Assembly: GCA_030027265.1 (NCBI GenBank)
Contig: JASENG010000012.1
Location: forward strand, 1 to 64,000
Reading direction: 5' to 3'
Source of the DNA: Lysinibacillus fusiformis
GTDB lineage: Bacteria > Bacillota > Bacilli > Bacillales_A > Planococcaceae
Length of the DNA stretch: 64,000 bases
Positions within the stretch are counted from its first letter, which is position 1; each line of letters opens with the position of its first letter. The position numbers and the translations under genes were made by a program. This document shows positions 35,954 through 44,834 of this stretch, piece by piece. The notes beneath the pieces were generated by a model. It searched no databases and was not told where the DNA came from. It worked only from the letters and a program-made list of their open reading frames with translations.

Positions 35954-36254
35954 GCTAAGTGATCAAACCCCCACGCTAAGCGCTCAAAAAGGAAGCTAAG
36001 TGATCAAAAACTGCGCTCACCGTTCAAAAAGGAAGCTAAGTGATCAAAAATGCCGCTAAGCGCTCAAAAAGGGAGCCAAGTGATCAAAAACTGCGCTCAC
36101 GGCTCAAAAAGGAAGCTAAGTGATCAAAAAGGGAGCCAAGTGATCAAAAACTGCGCTCACGGCTCAAAAAGGAAGCTAAGTGATCAAAAATGCCGCTAAG
36201 CGCTCAAAAAGGGAGCTAAGTGATCAAAAACTGCGCTCACCGTTCAAAAAGATA
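35954..36254. repeat. Tandem array of fifteen 20-nt units
   Basis: Fifteen units (the first 21 nt) run without gaps. Two types alternate almost strictly: A, GCTAAGTGATCAAAAA plus four variable bases, and B, GCTAAGCGCTCAAAAA or GCTCACNGNTCAAAAA plus four bases, so the higher-order period is 40 nt; one A-A junction breaks the order. Period 20 is not a multiple of three and no frame is open, so it is non-coding. It lies between the two ECF loci. There are no unique spacers, so it is not CRISPR. Confidence 0.92.
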
Positions 36255-36321
36255 AATGTAACTGGAATGGTAAAAAGAAATTATGCAATGCAGTCCGGGG
36301 TTTCCAATAACTAAACTATTG

Positions 36322-36353
36322 AAACGCTTGGAGAAAATATCTAAGCGTTTTTT
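36322..36353 (+). terminator. Possible terminator
   Basis: AAACGCTT pairs with AAGCGTTT, followed by TTTT, downstream of the 20-nt repeat array. Confidence 0.6.
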
Positions 36354-36444
36354 GTGCTCTAGCATAACCTTTGATCTTGGTTGAACAAATAATAAATTAA
36401 ATGTAGTATTAGAATATAAATTTTTCCAAAAAGTGGGTTATAAA

Positions 36445-36843
36445 ATGAAGACACTTAAGATGCTGATTTTTTTCTTTGCAACATTTAACATTATCTTTAT
36501 AGTAATCTTAAACTTGCAATATATTTATAGATTTGATGTGAAATATGACTTGTCTGCTTCGCTTATGTATTCTTCTATTTTTTCGTGTATGTTTTCTATC
36601 ATTTCTGTAATTTGTTTCGGTTTAAGTTGGTGTATTTCGATTAAGTTTCTAATGAGGAAAATGCAACTAAACCTATTTATAAACTTAACCTTAAACTTTC
36701 TAATCACAGTTATTTTAACTTTTATAGCCTTAGAAATTATGAAACTAGACTCAATCATTTCCTTCATAATGATTCTTAGTACTATTTTGACTTTATTCAC
36801 TCTATTCTTTATATATAGCAAAGATTTTGAAGTGGCAACTTGA
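36445..36843 (+). CDS. Hypothetical membrane protein
   Basis: 132 residues with four predicted membrane helices and very high Ile/Phe/Leu content; no family recognised. ATG at 36445 with AGTGGG about 8 nt upstream; an in-frame GTG at 36433 is an alternative. It is followed by its own terminator and sits between the repeat array and the second ECF locus. Confidence 0.55.
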   Translation: MKTLKMLIFFFATFNIIFIVILNLQYIYRFDVKYDLSASLMYSSIFSCMFSIISVICFGLSWCISIKFLMRKMQLNLFINLTLNFLITVILTFIALEIMKLDSIISFIMILSTILTLFTLFFIYSKDFEVAT

Positions 36844-36854
36844 CGGTTGTAGAT

Positions 36855-36885
36855 ATGACCTTCCTAATTTAGGAGGGTTTTTATT
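36855..36885 (+). terminator. Rho-independent terminator
   Basis: ACCTTCCT pairs with AGGAGGGT around AATTT, followed by TTTTATTATT. Confidence 0.7.
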
Positions 36886-36951
36886 ATTGATTTTAAAATG
36901 AAACCGAACTATCCGATGCTTTGTCTAACTTTATAGAGAGGAGGTTATTTT

Positions 36952-37482
36952 TTGAATGCTGACGAGAAGGAGCGGTATTTAAATGAAGCCATGGATCGGC
37001 ATGGGGATTATTTAAAACAGTTAATCTATACATATGTAAAAGATCTTCAGAAAACAGAAGATATAATTCAAGATGTATTTATTAAATTTTATAAAAGCCT
37101 GGATCGTTTTGAAGGGCGATCTAGCATAAAGACGTATCTATACCGAATTGCAGTGAATGAATGCAAAAACTATTTTAATAGCTGGCATTATCGAAAATTG
37201 GAAATCGCAGAAAAGATTAATCTATGGAAAAATCGCGAGTCGTTAGAGGCAGAATATATACAAAAAGAACAAAATCAAACGATAGCTGAGCTAGTGAACA
37301 AGCTGCCTGTTAAATATCGAGAGGTTATCTGGCTATTTTACTATGTGGAACTATCTGTTTCTGAAATTGCAGAAGTAGTGAACTGCTCAGCGAATACAGT
37401 GAAAACAAGATTATCTCGTGGAAGACAGTTGGCGAGAATATCGATTGAGGAAAGTGAGGGAGTCTATGAATATCAAAAATGA
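36952..37482 (+). CDS. ECF-type RNA polymerase sigma factor (second)
   Basis: 176 residues. Region 2 around LIYTYVKDLQKTEDIIQDVF and region 4 ending NTVKTRLSRGRQLARI. The start is TTG at 36952 with GAGGAGG upstream. The next gene overlaps by 17 bases and encodes a one-helix membrane protein, so this is another sigma/anti-sigma unit. The two ECF factors of this window share the KTRLSRGR ending but differ in most other positions. Confidence 0.92.
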   Translation: MNADEKERYLNEAMDRHGDYLKQLIYTYVKDLQKTEDIIQDVFIKFYKSLDRFEGRSSIKTYLYRIAVNECKNYFNSWHYRKLEIAEKINLWKNRESLEAEYIQKEQNQTIAELVNKLPVKYREVIWLFYYVELSVSEIAEVVNCSANTVKTRLSRGRQLARISIEESEGVYEYQK

Positions 37483-38251
37483 TTTAGAGAAATCTATTCC
37501 AGCTAATCTAAAAATGACGGAAATTGAAAAAACTGCAATTCGATATCACATCCAACACTCGAATGAACCGAAACGTCATTTTAAACCAGCTTTTGCCGCT
37601 GTACTGTTTGTTATGATTCTTGGTGTTTTGCTATTGCCTGCCATCCAATCAATCCGAACAAGTGAAACTGTCATCACGGCTTCTGGAAAACCGATAACTG
37701 ACGAACAAAAACTGCTTTACTACGAAAAATATAAAGAAATTATCCAACAAGCAAATGGACAGAAAACAGGTGTTTTTCTTGAGGTCCCGCCAATAGAATC
37801 CTTTCAAGATTCAGATTGGCAGACTCCAGAACAATATCAGGCCTTTGTCGCTGGCATATTGGAGGATCATTTAGCGACGGAACGTAAAAAAGTAGCAGCA
37901 GCGTCTTCCAATCTTAAAGGAGCGATCACAAATGAAAATGGAGAAACAACAAAAGGGACATTTATTTATTTCTCCGACATCCTGAAGGAGATTGAAGTGA
38001 CAGCTAAATTTGATACGGAATACAGTAAAGAAGCTGATCGTCAATTATTTGCAGGAATAGAGAATGTAACAACAAATTTAGTATATGTAAACCGCGGCAC
38101 ATGGGAACAGACTTCCTATAAGGCTTCTTTAAACGAAAACGGAGAGAAATACAGCATAGAAATTGAAGGGATTTTTACTCTTAATAATATTTCCTATGAA
38201 AAAGCATTCACACTGGAATTTAGCTGCGATAAAGCCGGAAAGATATATTAG
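37466..38251 (+). CDS. Probable anti-sigma membrane protein
   Basis: 261 residues. About 45 cytoplasmic residues, one membrane helix at about 46-64 (FAAVLFVMILGVLLLPAI), then a ~195-residue extracellular domain without a recognised family. ATG at 37466 follows GTGAGGGAG within the end of the sigma gene, so translation is coupled. The role as anti-sigma factor is inferred from position and topology. Confidence 0.75.
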   Translation: MNIKNDLEKSIPANLKMTEIEKTAIRYHIQHSNEPKRHFKPAFAAVLFVMILGVLLLPAIQSIRTSETVITASGKPITDEQKLLYYEKYKEIIQQANGQKTGVFLEVPPIESFQDSDWQTPEQYQAFVAGILEDHLATERKKVAAASSNLKGAITNENGETTKGTFIYFSDILKEIEVTAKFDTEYSKEADRQLFAGIENVTTNLVYVNRGTWEQTSYKASLNENGEKYSIEIEGIFTLNNISYEKAFTLEFSCDKAGKIY

Positions 38252-38340
38252 AATTTCTAAAAGGCGCATTAAAGAACCGCACATGCAGTTTAAAATCCTA
38301 TTTTCAGTGAATACTAACCTAAAAAAAGGATTTGAACAGC

Positions 38341-38751
38341 ATGAAAAACATAAAAGTAATATTAAGTGCAGCTAGTGCTTTAGTGATGATTGGATTGCTT
38401 TTGCCATTACAAGGTGAAGCAGCTGAACTGCCTTCTACAGTTAGCCCTGAAATTCAACCGAAGAATAATGAGATCTTAGAAGAGATGCAGAATTTCCTTT
38501 TTGCAGAGAATGGGATTATGGATCAAGTGAATACTGAATTATTGAAGGAAGGCTATAAGGCGAGAACAGCACTTGTCTATTACTCAAAAGAGGATATTCA
38601 ATTGAAATTTCTCTTGGTAGATAAAGAAGCTACAGCATCCGATCAGGAAAAGGTGAAATCTATTTTCTTTGAATTAATTCAAAAAAACAATTTAGACCCT
38701 AATGCCTTTACTATCGAAGTGGGAAATGAAGAAGATGGGCCGGATTGGTAA
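38341..38751 (+). CDS. Small secreted protein of the ECF locus
   Basis: 136 residues. Signal peptide of about 29 residues with an AxA-type cleavage site (LPLQGEAAE). The mature ~107 residues show a helical part then RTALVYYSKEDIQLKFLLVD, which recalls the repeated segment of the anti-sigma-like protein at 34.8-35.9 kb. ATG at 38341 is 10 nt after AAAGGA. Probably part of the second sigma regulon; function unknown. Confidence 0.65.
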   Translation: MKNIKVILSAASALVMIGLLLPLQGEAAELPSTVSPEIQPKNNEILEEMQNFLFAENGIMDQVNTELLKEGYKARTALVYYSKEDIQLKFLLVDKEATASDQEKVKSIFFELIQKNNLDPNAFTIEVGNEEDGPDW

Positions 38752-38914
38752 TTATGCTGAATGGTTATTAAGAACTTTAATCTAAAGAAATTGAGGTTCT
38801 TTTTTGTTGCAAAGTTTTGCATCTCGCATATTTATTCCAAAAACTAATGCTATAATGTTAAAAAATGTAATGTGAGATATTAATCGCACTAGCTTTATGT
38901 GAAAAGGAGATTAT

Positions 38915-39439
38915 ATGAACCGGTTCATAATAGGTATTGGGGTAGCCTGTTTACTAGTAATAGCCATCTGGTTGACGCCAACAATGTTAGAGAAGCATGA
39001 AGTAAAATATGACGGAGCGCCTTTAGAGATTGGGGTTGTAGGTGATATTCCGGAAATAAAAAACGAAAAAATTCATCTTGAAACGCTCTTATTCGAAGCA
39101 CTAAGTGATAATTCGAAAAAAGTTTCCGAAAATTTCAATGCCATCATGATTACACCGAAAGCATTTGAAGAAGCATCAAATGATAAATTTATCAATGTTT
39201 ATGAAGGTTTGGACATCCCGATTGTATTTTTTGATTCAGCTAAAACCCACAAGCCATTTGTTCATCAGGGACTTACTTATGATTCAGCCTATGAGTATTT
39301 GAAAAACGGTTCTCATACAACCATTTATAGATATGATGCCAAAATCAACAAAGAAGATGCTTGGTATTTTTATTTGGAAAATCAGAAAGAAGTAGATGCC
39401 CTTTATACTGAAATATTCAAGAAAATTGAGCAATTATAG
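38915..39439 (+). CDS. Hypothetical membrane-anchored protein
   Basis: 174 residues. One N-terminal membrane helix (about 4-21), then an extracytoplasmic alpha/beta domain (PLEIGVVGDIPEI near its start) of unrecognised family. AAAAGGAG precedes ATG by ~7 nt. Same strand as the ECF group but separated by ~160 bp, so membership in that unit is uncertain. Confidence 0.65.
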   Translation: MNRFIIGIGVACLLVIAIWLTPTMLEKHEVKYDGAPLEIGVVGDIPEIKNEKIHLETLLFEALSDNSKKVSENFNAIMITPKAFEEASNDKFINVYEGLDIPIVFFDSAKTHKPFVHQGLTYDSAYEYLKNGSHTTIYRYDAKINKEDAWYFYLENQKEVDALYTEIFKKIEQL

Positions 39440-39804
39440 TTAAGATTGGCGCTGAATTTGAGTTTGATATTTAACATCGAGCTGTTAACGAGAAATAACG
39501 AAGTGGATTAACAAGAAGAATGTTTTTGGCCGAAATCGCTTTTCATCAAGCTTATAAACTGCATTTGGAGAGCGATTTCAAGCTGATAAAACCCAAACGA
39601 CACCCCGAACCTCACTCATATTTTCCTCTTTTGATTCATATACTTTCAGATAATTTAAAATATAATATTTCTATCATATACAAGTTTATGGAAATTCTGT
39701 TATAATACTGTTACACAAATAAGTTTCTGTATTATAACATTGTTATTTGAAGTAGAATGTATTTTTACATCGTACAATTTATTTTGTACATGGGGGGATG
39801 GGAA
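39440..39804. other. Gene-free AT-rich gap
   Basis: 365 bases between the hypothetical protein and the CoA transferase. A 61-codon frame at 39520-39705 has no ribosome site and no protein-like features. No confident promoter or terminator was found. Confidence 0.5.
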
Positions 39805-40986
39805 ATGACAATTTTAAAGGGGTTAAAAATTCTCGACTTTTCTTCATTATTGCCTGGTGCATTTACCACTATGATGTTTGCGGATTATGGGGCCGATGTG
39901 ATTCATGTTGAATCAGCGCGGAGAGTTGATATGATGCGGATCATGCCACCTTATAAAGAAGATAAGGAGTCTTATATTCATCAACATTTAAACCGTTCCA
40001 AGAAATCGCTTACGCTCAATTTAAAAACACCGGAAGCCATTGAAATCGTTAAATCCTTAATACGGGAATATGATATTGTCATTGAAGGATTTAGGCCGGG
40101 GGTCATGGAGCGTTTGGGAATCGATTATGAGTCGTTAAAAGCGGTGAATCCAAAGCTTATTTACTGTTCTATAACGGGCTATGGACAAACTGGTCCCTAT
40201 CAGCAACGGCCAGGTCATGATAATAACTATCTTTCCATTGCAGGGGTTTTGGATCATTCCCGTTTTAAGGGGAAAAAGCCGGTTGCAATAGGAATTCAAA
40301 TAGCAGATATTGCAGGTGGGACTTTACATGCAGCAGTAGGGGTGCTGGCTGCAGCTTTACACCGTGAACAAACGGGTGAAGGGAAGTATATCGATGTCTC
40401 CATGACGGATGCTGCTTTTACATTTAACGCATTATATGGGACTTCTTTTTTAGCGAGTGGACAACTGCCTAAGCCGGAAGAAGAAATCTTAAACGGAGGA
40501 ACCTTCTACGATTACTATCAAACAAAGGATGGACGCTACTTTTCTGTCGGAAGCTTAGAACCGCAATTTAGAAAGCTGCTATGTGAAGCATTGGATATAC
40601 CGGAATTGATCCAAAGTACTTTTAATGATTCACCCTATACACAAAAGCGTTTTAAAGAGGCAATAAAGGATGCGTTCCTCACAAAAAACTTTGACGAATG
40701 GCTTGAGGTTATACAAGATTTCGATAGCTGTATTGAACCTGTATTAACATTCGAAGAAGCTTGTAATCATCCGCAAATCCAAGCACGGCAAATGATTGTG
40801 GAAGTTCCTGAAGCTGATGGCAAAATGCAAAAGCAAATCGGTGCGGCGATCAAGTTTGATCAAATTGAGCCTACATATAATTTTGTTGGCGCTAAACTAG
40901 GGGAGCATACTCAAGAGATCCTTAAAGAAATCGGGTATTCCCAGGAACAAATTATTCAATTAAATCAAAATGGTGTTTTAGAATAA
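39805..40986 (+). CDS. CaiB/BaiF (class III) CoA transferase
   Basis: 393 residues. It moves CoA between carboxylic acids. The N-terminal GLKILDFSSLLPGAFTTMMF and ADYGADVIHVE, then RSKKSLTLNLKTPEA, and PGHDNNYLSIAG carrying the catalytic Asp, define family III. The substrate is unknown; homologues act on carnitine, bile acids, formyl/oxalyl or succinyl groups. ATG at 39805 follows GGGGGGATGGG; the frame extends 16 codons upstream without support. Monocistronic. Confidence 0.9.
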   Translation: MTILKGLKILDFSSLLPGAFTTMMFADYGADVIHVESARRVDMMRIMPPYKEDKESYIHQHLNRSKKSLTLNLKTPEAIEIVKSLIREYDIVIEGFRPGVMERLGIDYESLKAVNPKLIYCSITGYGQTGPYQQRPGHDNNYLSIAGVLDHSRFKGKKPVAIGIQIADIAGGTLHAAVGVLAAALHREQTGEGKYIDVSMTDAAFTFNALYGTSFLASGQLPKPEEEILNGGTFYDYYQTKDGRYFSVGSLEPQFRKLLCEALDIPELIQSTFNDSPYTQKRFKEAIKDAFLTKNFDEWLEVIQDFDSCIEPVLTFEEACNHPQIQARQMIVEVPEADGKMQKQIGAAIKFDQIEPTYNFVGAKLGEHTQEILKEIGYSQEQIIQLNQNGVLE

Positions 40987-40994
40987 TGCACTAT

Positions 40995-41030
40995 AAGGGT
41001 GTTCGGAAAATTAATTATCCGGGCACCCTT
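40995..41030 (+). terminator. Likely terminator after CoA transferase
   Basis: AAGGGTG..CGGA pairs with TCCG..CACCCTT over a 10-nt loop, followed by TCCATCTCTT. The U tract is weak. Confidence 0.6.
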
Positions 41031-41229
41031 TCCATCTCTTTAAACGGAATCAACCAATAACTTCATATGGAGGCCTTCAAATCAGAAGCTACCTATGAAA
41101 CTTTTTTGCTATATGAAACGTATTTCATAGTAAGGTTCCAAAATTAAGGAAATCTTCATATATTTATTCATTTATTCTTAACAAATTCTTGTTATTATAG
41201 AGAGTAAGTTGATGTTGTGGGGTGATGAG

Positions 41230-41844
41230 ATGAGCAAAGTGATTTATATTGTGCTAACTAAAACAAAAACAGTCTTATCAAAGGCGATCCAAATGTATAC
41301 ACAGGATGATTTCAATCATGTCTCGATTTCCTTTGATTCAGAGTTAAAAGAGATGTATAGCTTTGGGAGAAAAAATGAGAATAATCCTTGGATTGGCGGT
41401 TTTGTGCACGAGAATCCATCTTCAACTTTGCTAAGAGAGTCTCATTGTGTCATCCTGACATGCAAAGTAACAGAACATCAATATGCACTGTTGAAAAACA
41501 AAATTGGCTACTATAAAGAAAACCAAGATGAATATAAATATAATTTTATAGGGCTGTTCGGTGTCGCTTGCCGTGTGAAGATAAAAAGAGAGAGAGCTTT
41601 TTTCTGCTCTCAATTTGTGGCGACTTTATTTAAAGAAGCGGGCCTGCCTCTTTATGAAACATGCCCATACTTCATGAAGCCGAATGATTTTATTCATTTG
41701 CCATATTTAACATTTATCTATAAAGGGACAGTGGAGAACTTTATCGGTGTGACGCAAGAAAAACAAAAGAAAAAAAGATCTCTTGCTACTATACATGCCT
41801 TTGCACTATCAGCTCTTTACATGGGCAGAAACAAAGTCTCGTAA
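41230..41844 (+). CDS. Papain-like/NlpC-P60-type (YiiX-like) protein
   Basis: 204 residues. DDFNHVSISFD supplies a candidate His and FFCSQFVATLFKEAG a candidate nucleophilic Cys, in the order His then Cys seen in permuted papain-fold (YiiX/YaeF-like) enzymes. No signal peptide, so it acts inside the cell unless exported otherwise. ATG at 41230 follows GGGGTGATGAG. Its last 36 bases overlap the end of the convergent gene on the other strand. Enzyme class is a moderate inference. Confidence 0.6.
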   Translation: MSKVIYIVLTKTKTVLSKAIQMYTQDDFNHVSISFDSELKEMYSFGRKNENNPWIGGFVHENPSSTLLRESHCVILTCKVTEHQYALLKNKIGYYKENQDEYKYNFIGLFGVACRVKIKRERAFFCSQFVATLFKEAGLPLYETCPYFMKPNDFIHLPYLTFIYKGTVENFIGVTQEKQKKKRSLATIHAFALSALYMGRNKVS

Positions 41845-43269
41845 ATCTCCAAAGTGAACATCTATCTGTAAATATTTCTTATACACTTCCATTAACTTTT
41901 CGAAAAGCTCATAATGTTCAGTTACAAAAAGCGATTTTAATAAGTTGCAAATATGCTTTGATGTCATAAAGGCAATTTCATAATAGTGGCTTTTATCATC
42001 TTGGTAATTTTGCAGCCATATTTCTACGGACTGTATAACGTGTTGAGGAGAGTTATGCACAAGATAGGCAATATCCCGTTGTACAGTTGCCTCTATTTTA
42101 AAGATGGCATCTTGGTCAAATTGCTCGCGATTCAAATATTCATAAAGACTGATGCATGACGCGATTTCATGCTGCTTTAGAAGATCGACAACTTCTTGAA
42201 ATTTACTATTCTGCACAAGTGCATCAATGAGGATGTAAAAAATTTGCTCTAAATAGTTTTTGTCGTATCGTTTCACGATGCTATTTGACTCAGGCTTTAA
42301 ATTTGGCAAGACGTCGCTGTATTCCAAAAATAATTCGATGGCATGGTTGATCAAACGGTCATTAGCAATTAAATATTTTCCGTATTCTATAACCCTCGCT
42401 GTATCATTATGCGCGGCAGCTGTAATGGCTTGGATATAACATAAAAGCGTATACTCCTTCTCTGAAAGAGCCCATTTGCCATTCCCCCATGAAGCAATAA
42501 TTTCTTCGATAAGCGAATCTACTTTTCGAAAATGGCGTTTTCCACCATTAAAATGAGAAATCAAGTTAAATAAATGCAGTTCCTTTAAATGGTACGAGCG
42601 TAAATTTTCATTATCTAAATACGAAATCAGGTGATTGGTAATAATCACGGATTGGTTTAAAGTAAAATGGCTTTCTAATAATAATTTGAAATGCTTTATT
42701 AAATAGTTTGCATTGTGAATCGAATCCAAAGGAGTTTGCATAAATAGCGAATAACTTTTTTTGATAAATAATACATCCCAAAATTCCTGATTATCATTAA
42801 GAGTCGAGTGGGTAAAATATTTATTTCCAACTTGATAGAGATAGACCTGCCTTAATCCACCAACAGATTTTGCTTTTGGGATCCTAATTTCTTTTCCAAA
42901 GACCAACCCGATAAGATTGTCGAATTCTAATCGATTGTGTATCGTAATATAATCCCAAATTGCTTTTTTCCCAGAGGGAGATGAAAAAAATGCTTCTAAA
43001 CGATCGTTTGCATTTTCAAGATCAATCGTTGTCTCTTGCAAGGTAGCGAGTAAAAATAAATCCACGTTTCCCCAATACTTTTGAGTAATTGAAAAAATGA
43101 GATTTTGAGCCCTCTTTTTAGTAATCAGTATTAAATCTATCGGAAGTAATGCGCCAAAGCTGTCATAATGAAATTCTTTAATGCTGGTAAGGTTCAAAAT
43201 AGCATCCTCAAGAGGTTGTCCTATCATTCCTTTAGATTCGTTCAACAGCTGCTCATCTATTTTTAGCAT
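41809..43269 (-). CDS. Unrecognised 486-residue protein
   Basis: 486 residues, soluble, mostly helical, with no family I can name. The C-terminal half (about 240-480) has helix-pair periodicity reminiscent of TPR-like scaffolds; the N-terminal ~230 residues are mixed. ATG at 43269 has GGAAG upstream. It converges on the papain-like gene and overlaps it by 36 bases. It could be a transcriptional or signalling adaptor, but nothing in the sequence shows this. Confidence 0.7.
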   Translation of the reverse strand: MLKIDEQLLNESKGMIGQPLEDAILNLTSIKEFHYDSFGALLPIDLILITKKRAQNLIFSITQKYWGNVDLFLLATLQETTIDLENANDRLEAFFSSPSGKKAIWDYITIHNRLEFDNLIGLVFGKEIRIPKAKSVGGLRQVYLYQVGNKYFTHSTLNDNQEFWDVLFIKKSYSLFMQTPLDSIHNANYLIKHFKLLLESHFTLNQSVIITNHLISYLDNENLRSYHLKELHLFNLISHFNGGKRHFRKVDSLIEEIIASWGNGKWALSEKEYTLLCYIQAITAAAHNDTARVIEYGKYLIANDRLINHAIELFLEYSDVLPNLKPESNSIVKRYDKNYLEQIFYILIDALVQNSKFQEVVDLLKQHEIASCISLYEYLNREQFDQDAIFKIEATVQRDIAYLVHNSPQHVIQSVEIWLQNYQDDKSHYYEIAFMTSKHICNLLKSLFVTEHYELFEKLMEVYKKYLQIDVHFGDLRDFVSAHVKS

Positions 43270-43385
43270 TGTAATCTTCCTTCCAAAGAAAAATCATACT
43301 CAAAATATATCAAAAATTCGCGCTTCATAGTAAGAAAACTTATAATTTACTAGTCGATTGGGTCTGAATTTCCGCGTAATAACAT

Positions 43386-43427
43386 GAAAAACGTCTAAAC
43401 AAGGCAGCCGGCTCCTGAATAGACGTT
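43386..43427 (-). terminator. Terminator of the small membrane protein gene
   Basis: On the minus strand AACGTCTA pairs with TAGACGTT, enclosing a second small stem, and is followed by five T residues. Confidence 0.7.
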
Positions 43428-43430
43428 TGG

Positions 43431-43619
43431 TTATTTTTTAGGTTTGCTCTTTAAAGTCAAAGCGGAAAGAATCGTTGCAATATAAACAACAACAGTAAAG
43501 ATAATGCTGCCAATCGGCAATTCACCGGTATTTGAATACGTTCTAACTAAACTAATCGTAAATAGGACGGAGATAAAAAGACAGATGAAAAAATGCCTTT
43601 TATTATTACGTGATTTCAT
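43431..43619 (-). CDS. Small two-helix membrane protein
   Basis: 62 residues: basic N-terminus, membrane helix at about 10-26, second helix at about 35-54, basic tail KSKPKK. ATG at 43619 with GAGG 6 nt upstream; an alternative start lies four codons earlier. Own terminator follows. No family recognised. Confidence 0.6.
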   Translation of the reverse strand: MKSRNNKRHFFICLFISVLFTISLVRTYSNTGELPIGSIIFTVVVYIATILSALTLKSKPKK

Positions 43620-43807
43620 GGATAACCTCATTTAAATGTATTTACCTTGATGGTACCAGAGCAAAAGATATACTGGCAATGGTTTCGTTCGTTAAAGAAT
43701 TAAAATTCGCGTTTGATTGAGTTGTTTTTTTCTAATATTTCAAAACAATATAGAAAGAGGTAAAATAAGGATAACGAAGCCGTGTTTTCGGAAAGGATTT
43801 GTAAACC

Positions 43808-44734
43808 ATGACCTATCTTTCTATGATCTTCTTTCAAATCGTTGCACCTATTTTAGTATTACTAGTGATTGGTGTAGGATTACAGAAGAAATTTAATTTT
43901 AATTTAAAAGCAATGTCTCAGCTCATCACTTATTGTTTTATGCCGGTAGCAGTTTTTCTGAATATCTATGAAACTACGATTCAAATATCGGTACTGGGAC
44001 AAGTTGCTTTATTTATTGCTATTTTTATTGGCAGCCAGATGATTATCAGCCATTATATTACGAAGCTTCTCCGTCTCGAAAGAAAAGAAGCTGCGGTATT
44101 TAAAAATAGCGTTGTTTTAATAAACTCAGGAAACTACGGAATTCCAGTAGCCCAAATGGTATTTGCAACCCAGCCGATCGGGGTGGCTATTCAGGTGATT
44201 CTTGTAATTTTTCAAAACATGACAACCTATACATATGGCTTATATAATTTAATTTCGGCTACTAAATCGGGAGCGGAGATTGTAAGGGATTTTTTGAAAA
44301 TGCCTATTGTCCACGCCCTTGTTCTGGGTGTCCTTTTGAATGTATTTCACATAGAAATCCCGCAAACTTTCCGCATACCGCTCGATCATATTTCGGATGG
44401 ATTTGTCGCGATGGCGCTGATTACTCTGGGTGCTCAGCTTGCTCAGATTGAATTAAAGACGATGATCAATAAAACAATCTTAATAAGCAGCTTTACGAGA
44501 TTGATTGTTGGCCCTACTATCGCTTTACTCGTTATATACCTATTAGGGCTTGATGGGGAAGTGGCACAGTCATTATTAATCGCTAGTTCATTCCCAACCT
44601 CTCGAAATAGTTCAAGCCTTGCACTCGAATATGATATCGAGTCGAATACTGCTGCTCAAACTGTTTTATTTTCCACAATCGCCAGCTGTTTAACGGTAAC
44701 ATTCGTTATTTATTTATCAACGATTCTATTTTAG
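43808..44734 (+). CDS. AEC-family transporter
   Basis: 308 residues, about ten membrane helices in two inverted halves. The conserved NSGNYGIPVAQMVFA (about 100-114) and the C-terminal SSFPTSRNSSSLALEY are typical of the auxin efflux carrier/malate permease family. Substrate probably an organic acid, not determinable. ATG at 43808 with GGAAAGGA ~9-12 nt upstream. A strong bidirectional terminator separates it from katA. Confidence 0.9.
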   Translation: MTYLSMIFFQIVAPILVLLVIGVGLQKKFNFNLKAMSQLITYCFMPVAVFLNIYETTIQISVLGQVALFIAIFIGSQMIISHYITKLLRLERKEAAVFKNSVVLINSGNYGIPVAQMVFATQPIGVAIQVILVIFQNMTTYTYGLYNLISATKSGAEIVRDFLKMPIVHALVLGVLLNVFHIEIPQTFRIPLDHISDGFVAMALITLGAQLAQIELKTMINKTILISSFTRLIVGPTIALLVIYLLGLDGEVAQSLLIASSFPTSRNSSSLALEYDIESNTAAQTVLFSTIASCLTVTFVIYLSTILF

Positions 44735-44742
44735 CTATATAA

Positions 44743-44782
44743 AAAGCTTCGTAATTCAATGAATTACGAAGCTTTATTTTTT
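44743..44782. terminator. Bidirectional terminator between AEC gene and katA
   Basis: AAAGCTTCGTAATTC pairs perfectly with GAATTACGAAGCTTT over a 3-nt loop, followed by ATTTTTT on the plus strand and preceded by an A tract that serves katA on the minus strand. Confidence 0.92.
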
Positions 44783-44834
44783 GATTGGATATCAATGAGA
44801 AGGTTAGATAATCTACTTATCTAATACTTACCAA

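Noticed and set aside
35954-36254. CRISPR array
   Set aside because: Units are 20 nt and adjoin directly; there are no unique spacers and no cas genes in the window.
39520-39705. 61-codon plus-strand frame
   Set aside because: No ribosome site, AT-rich, no recognisable features.
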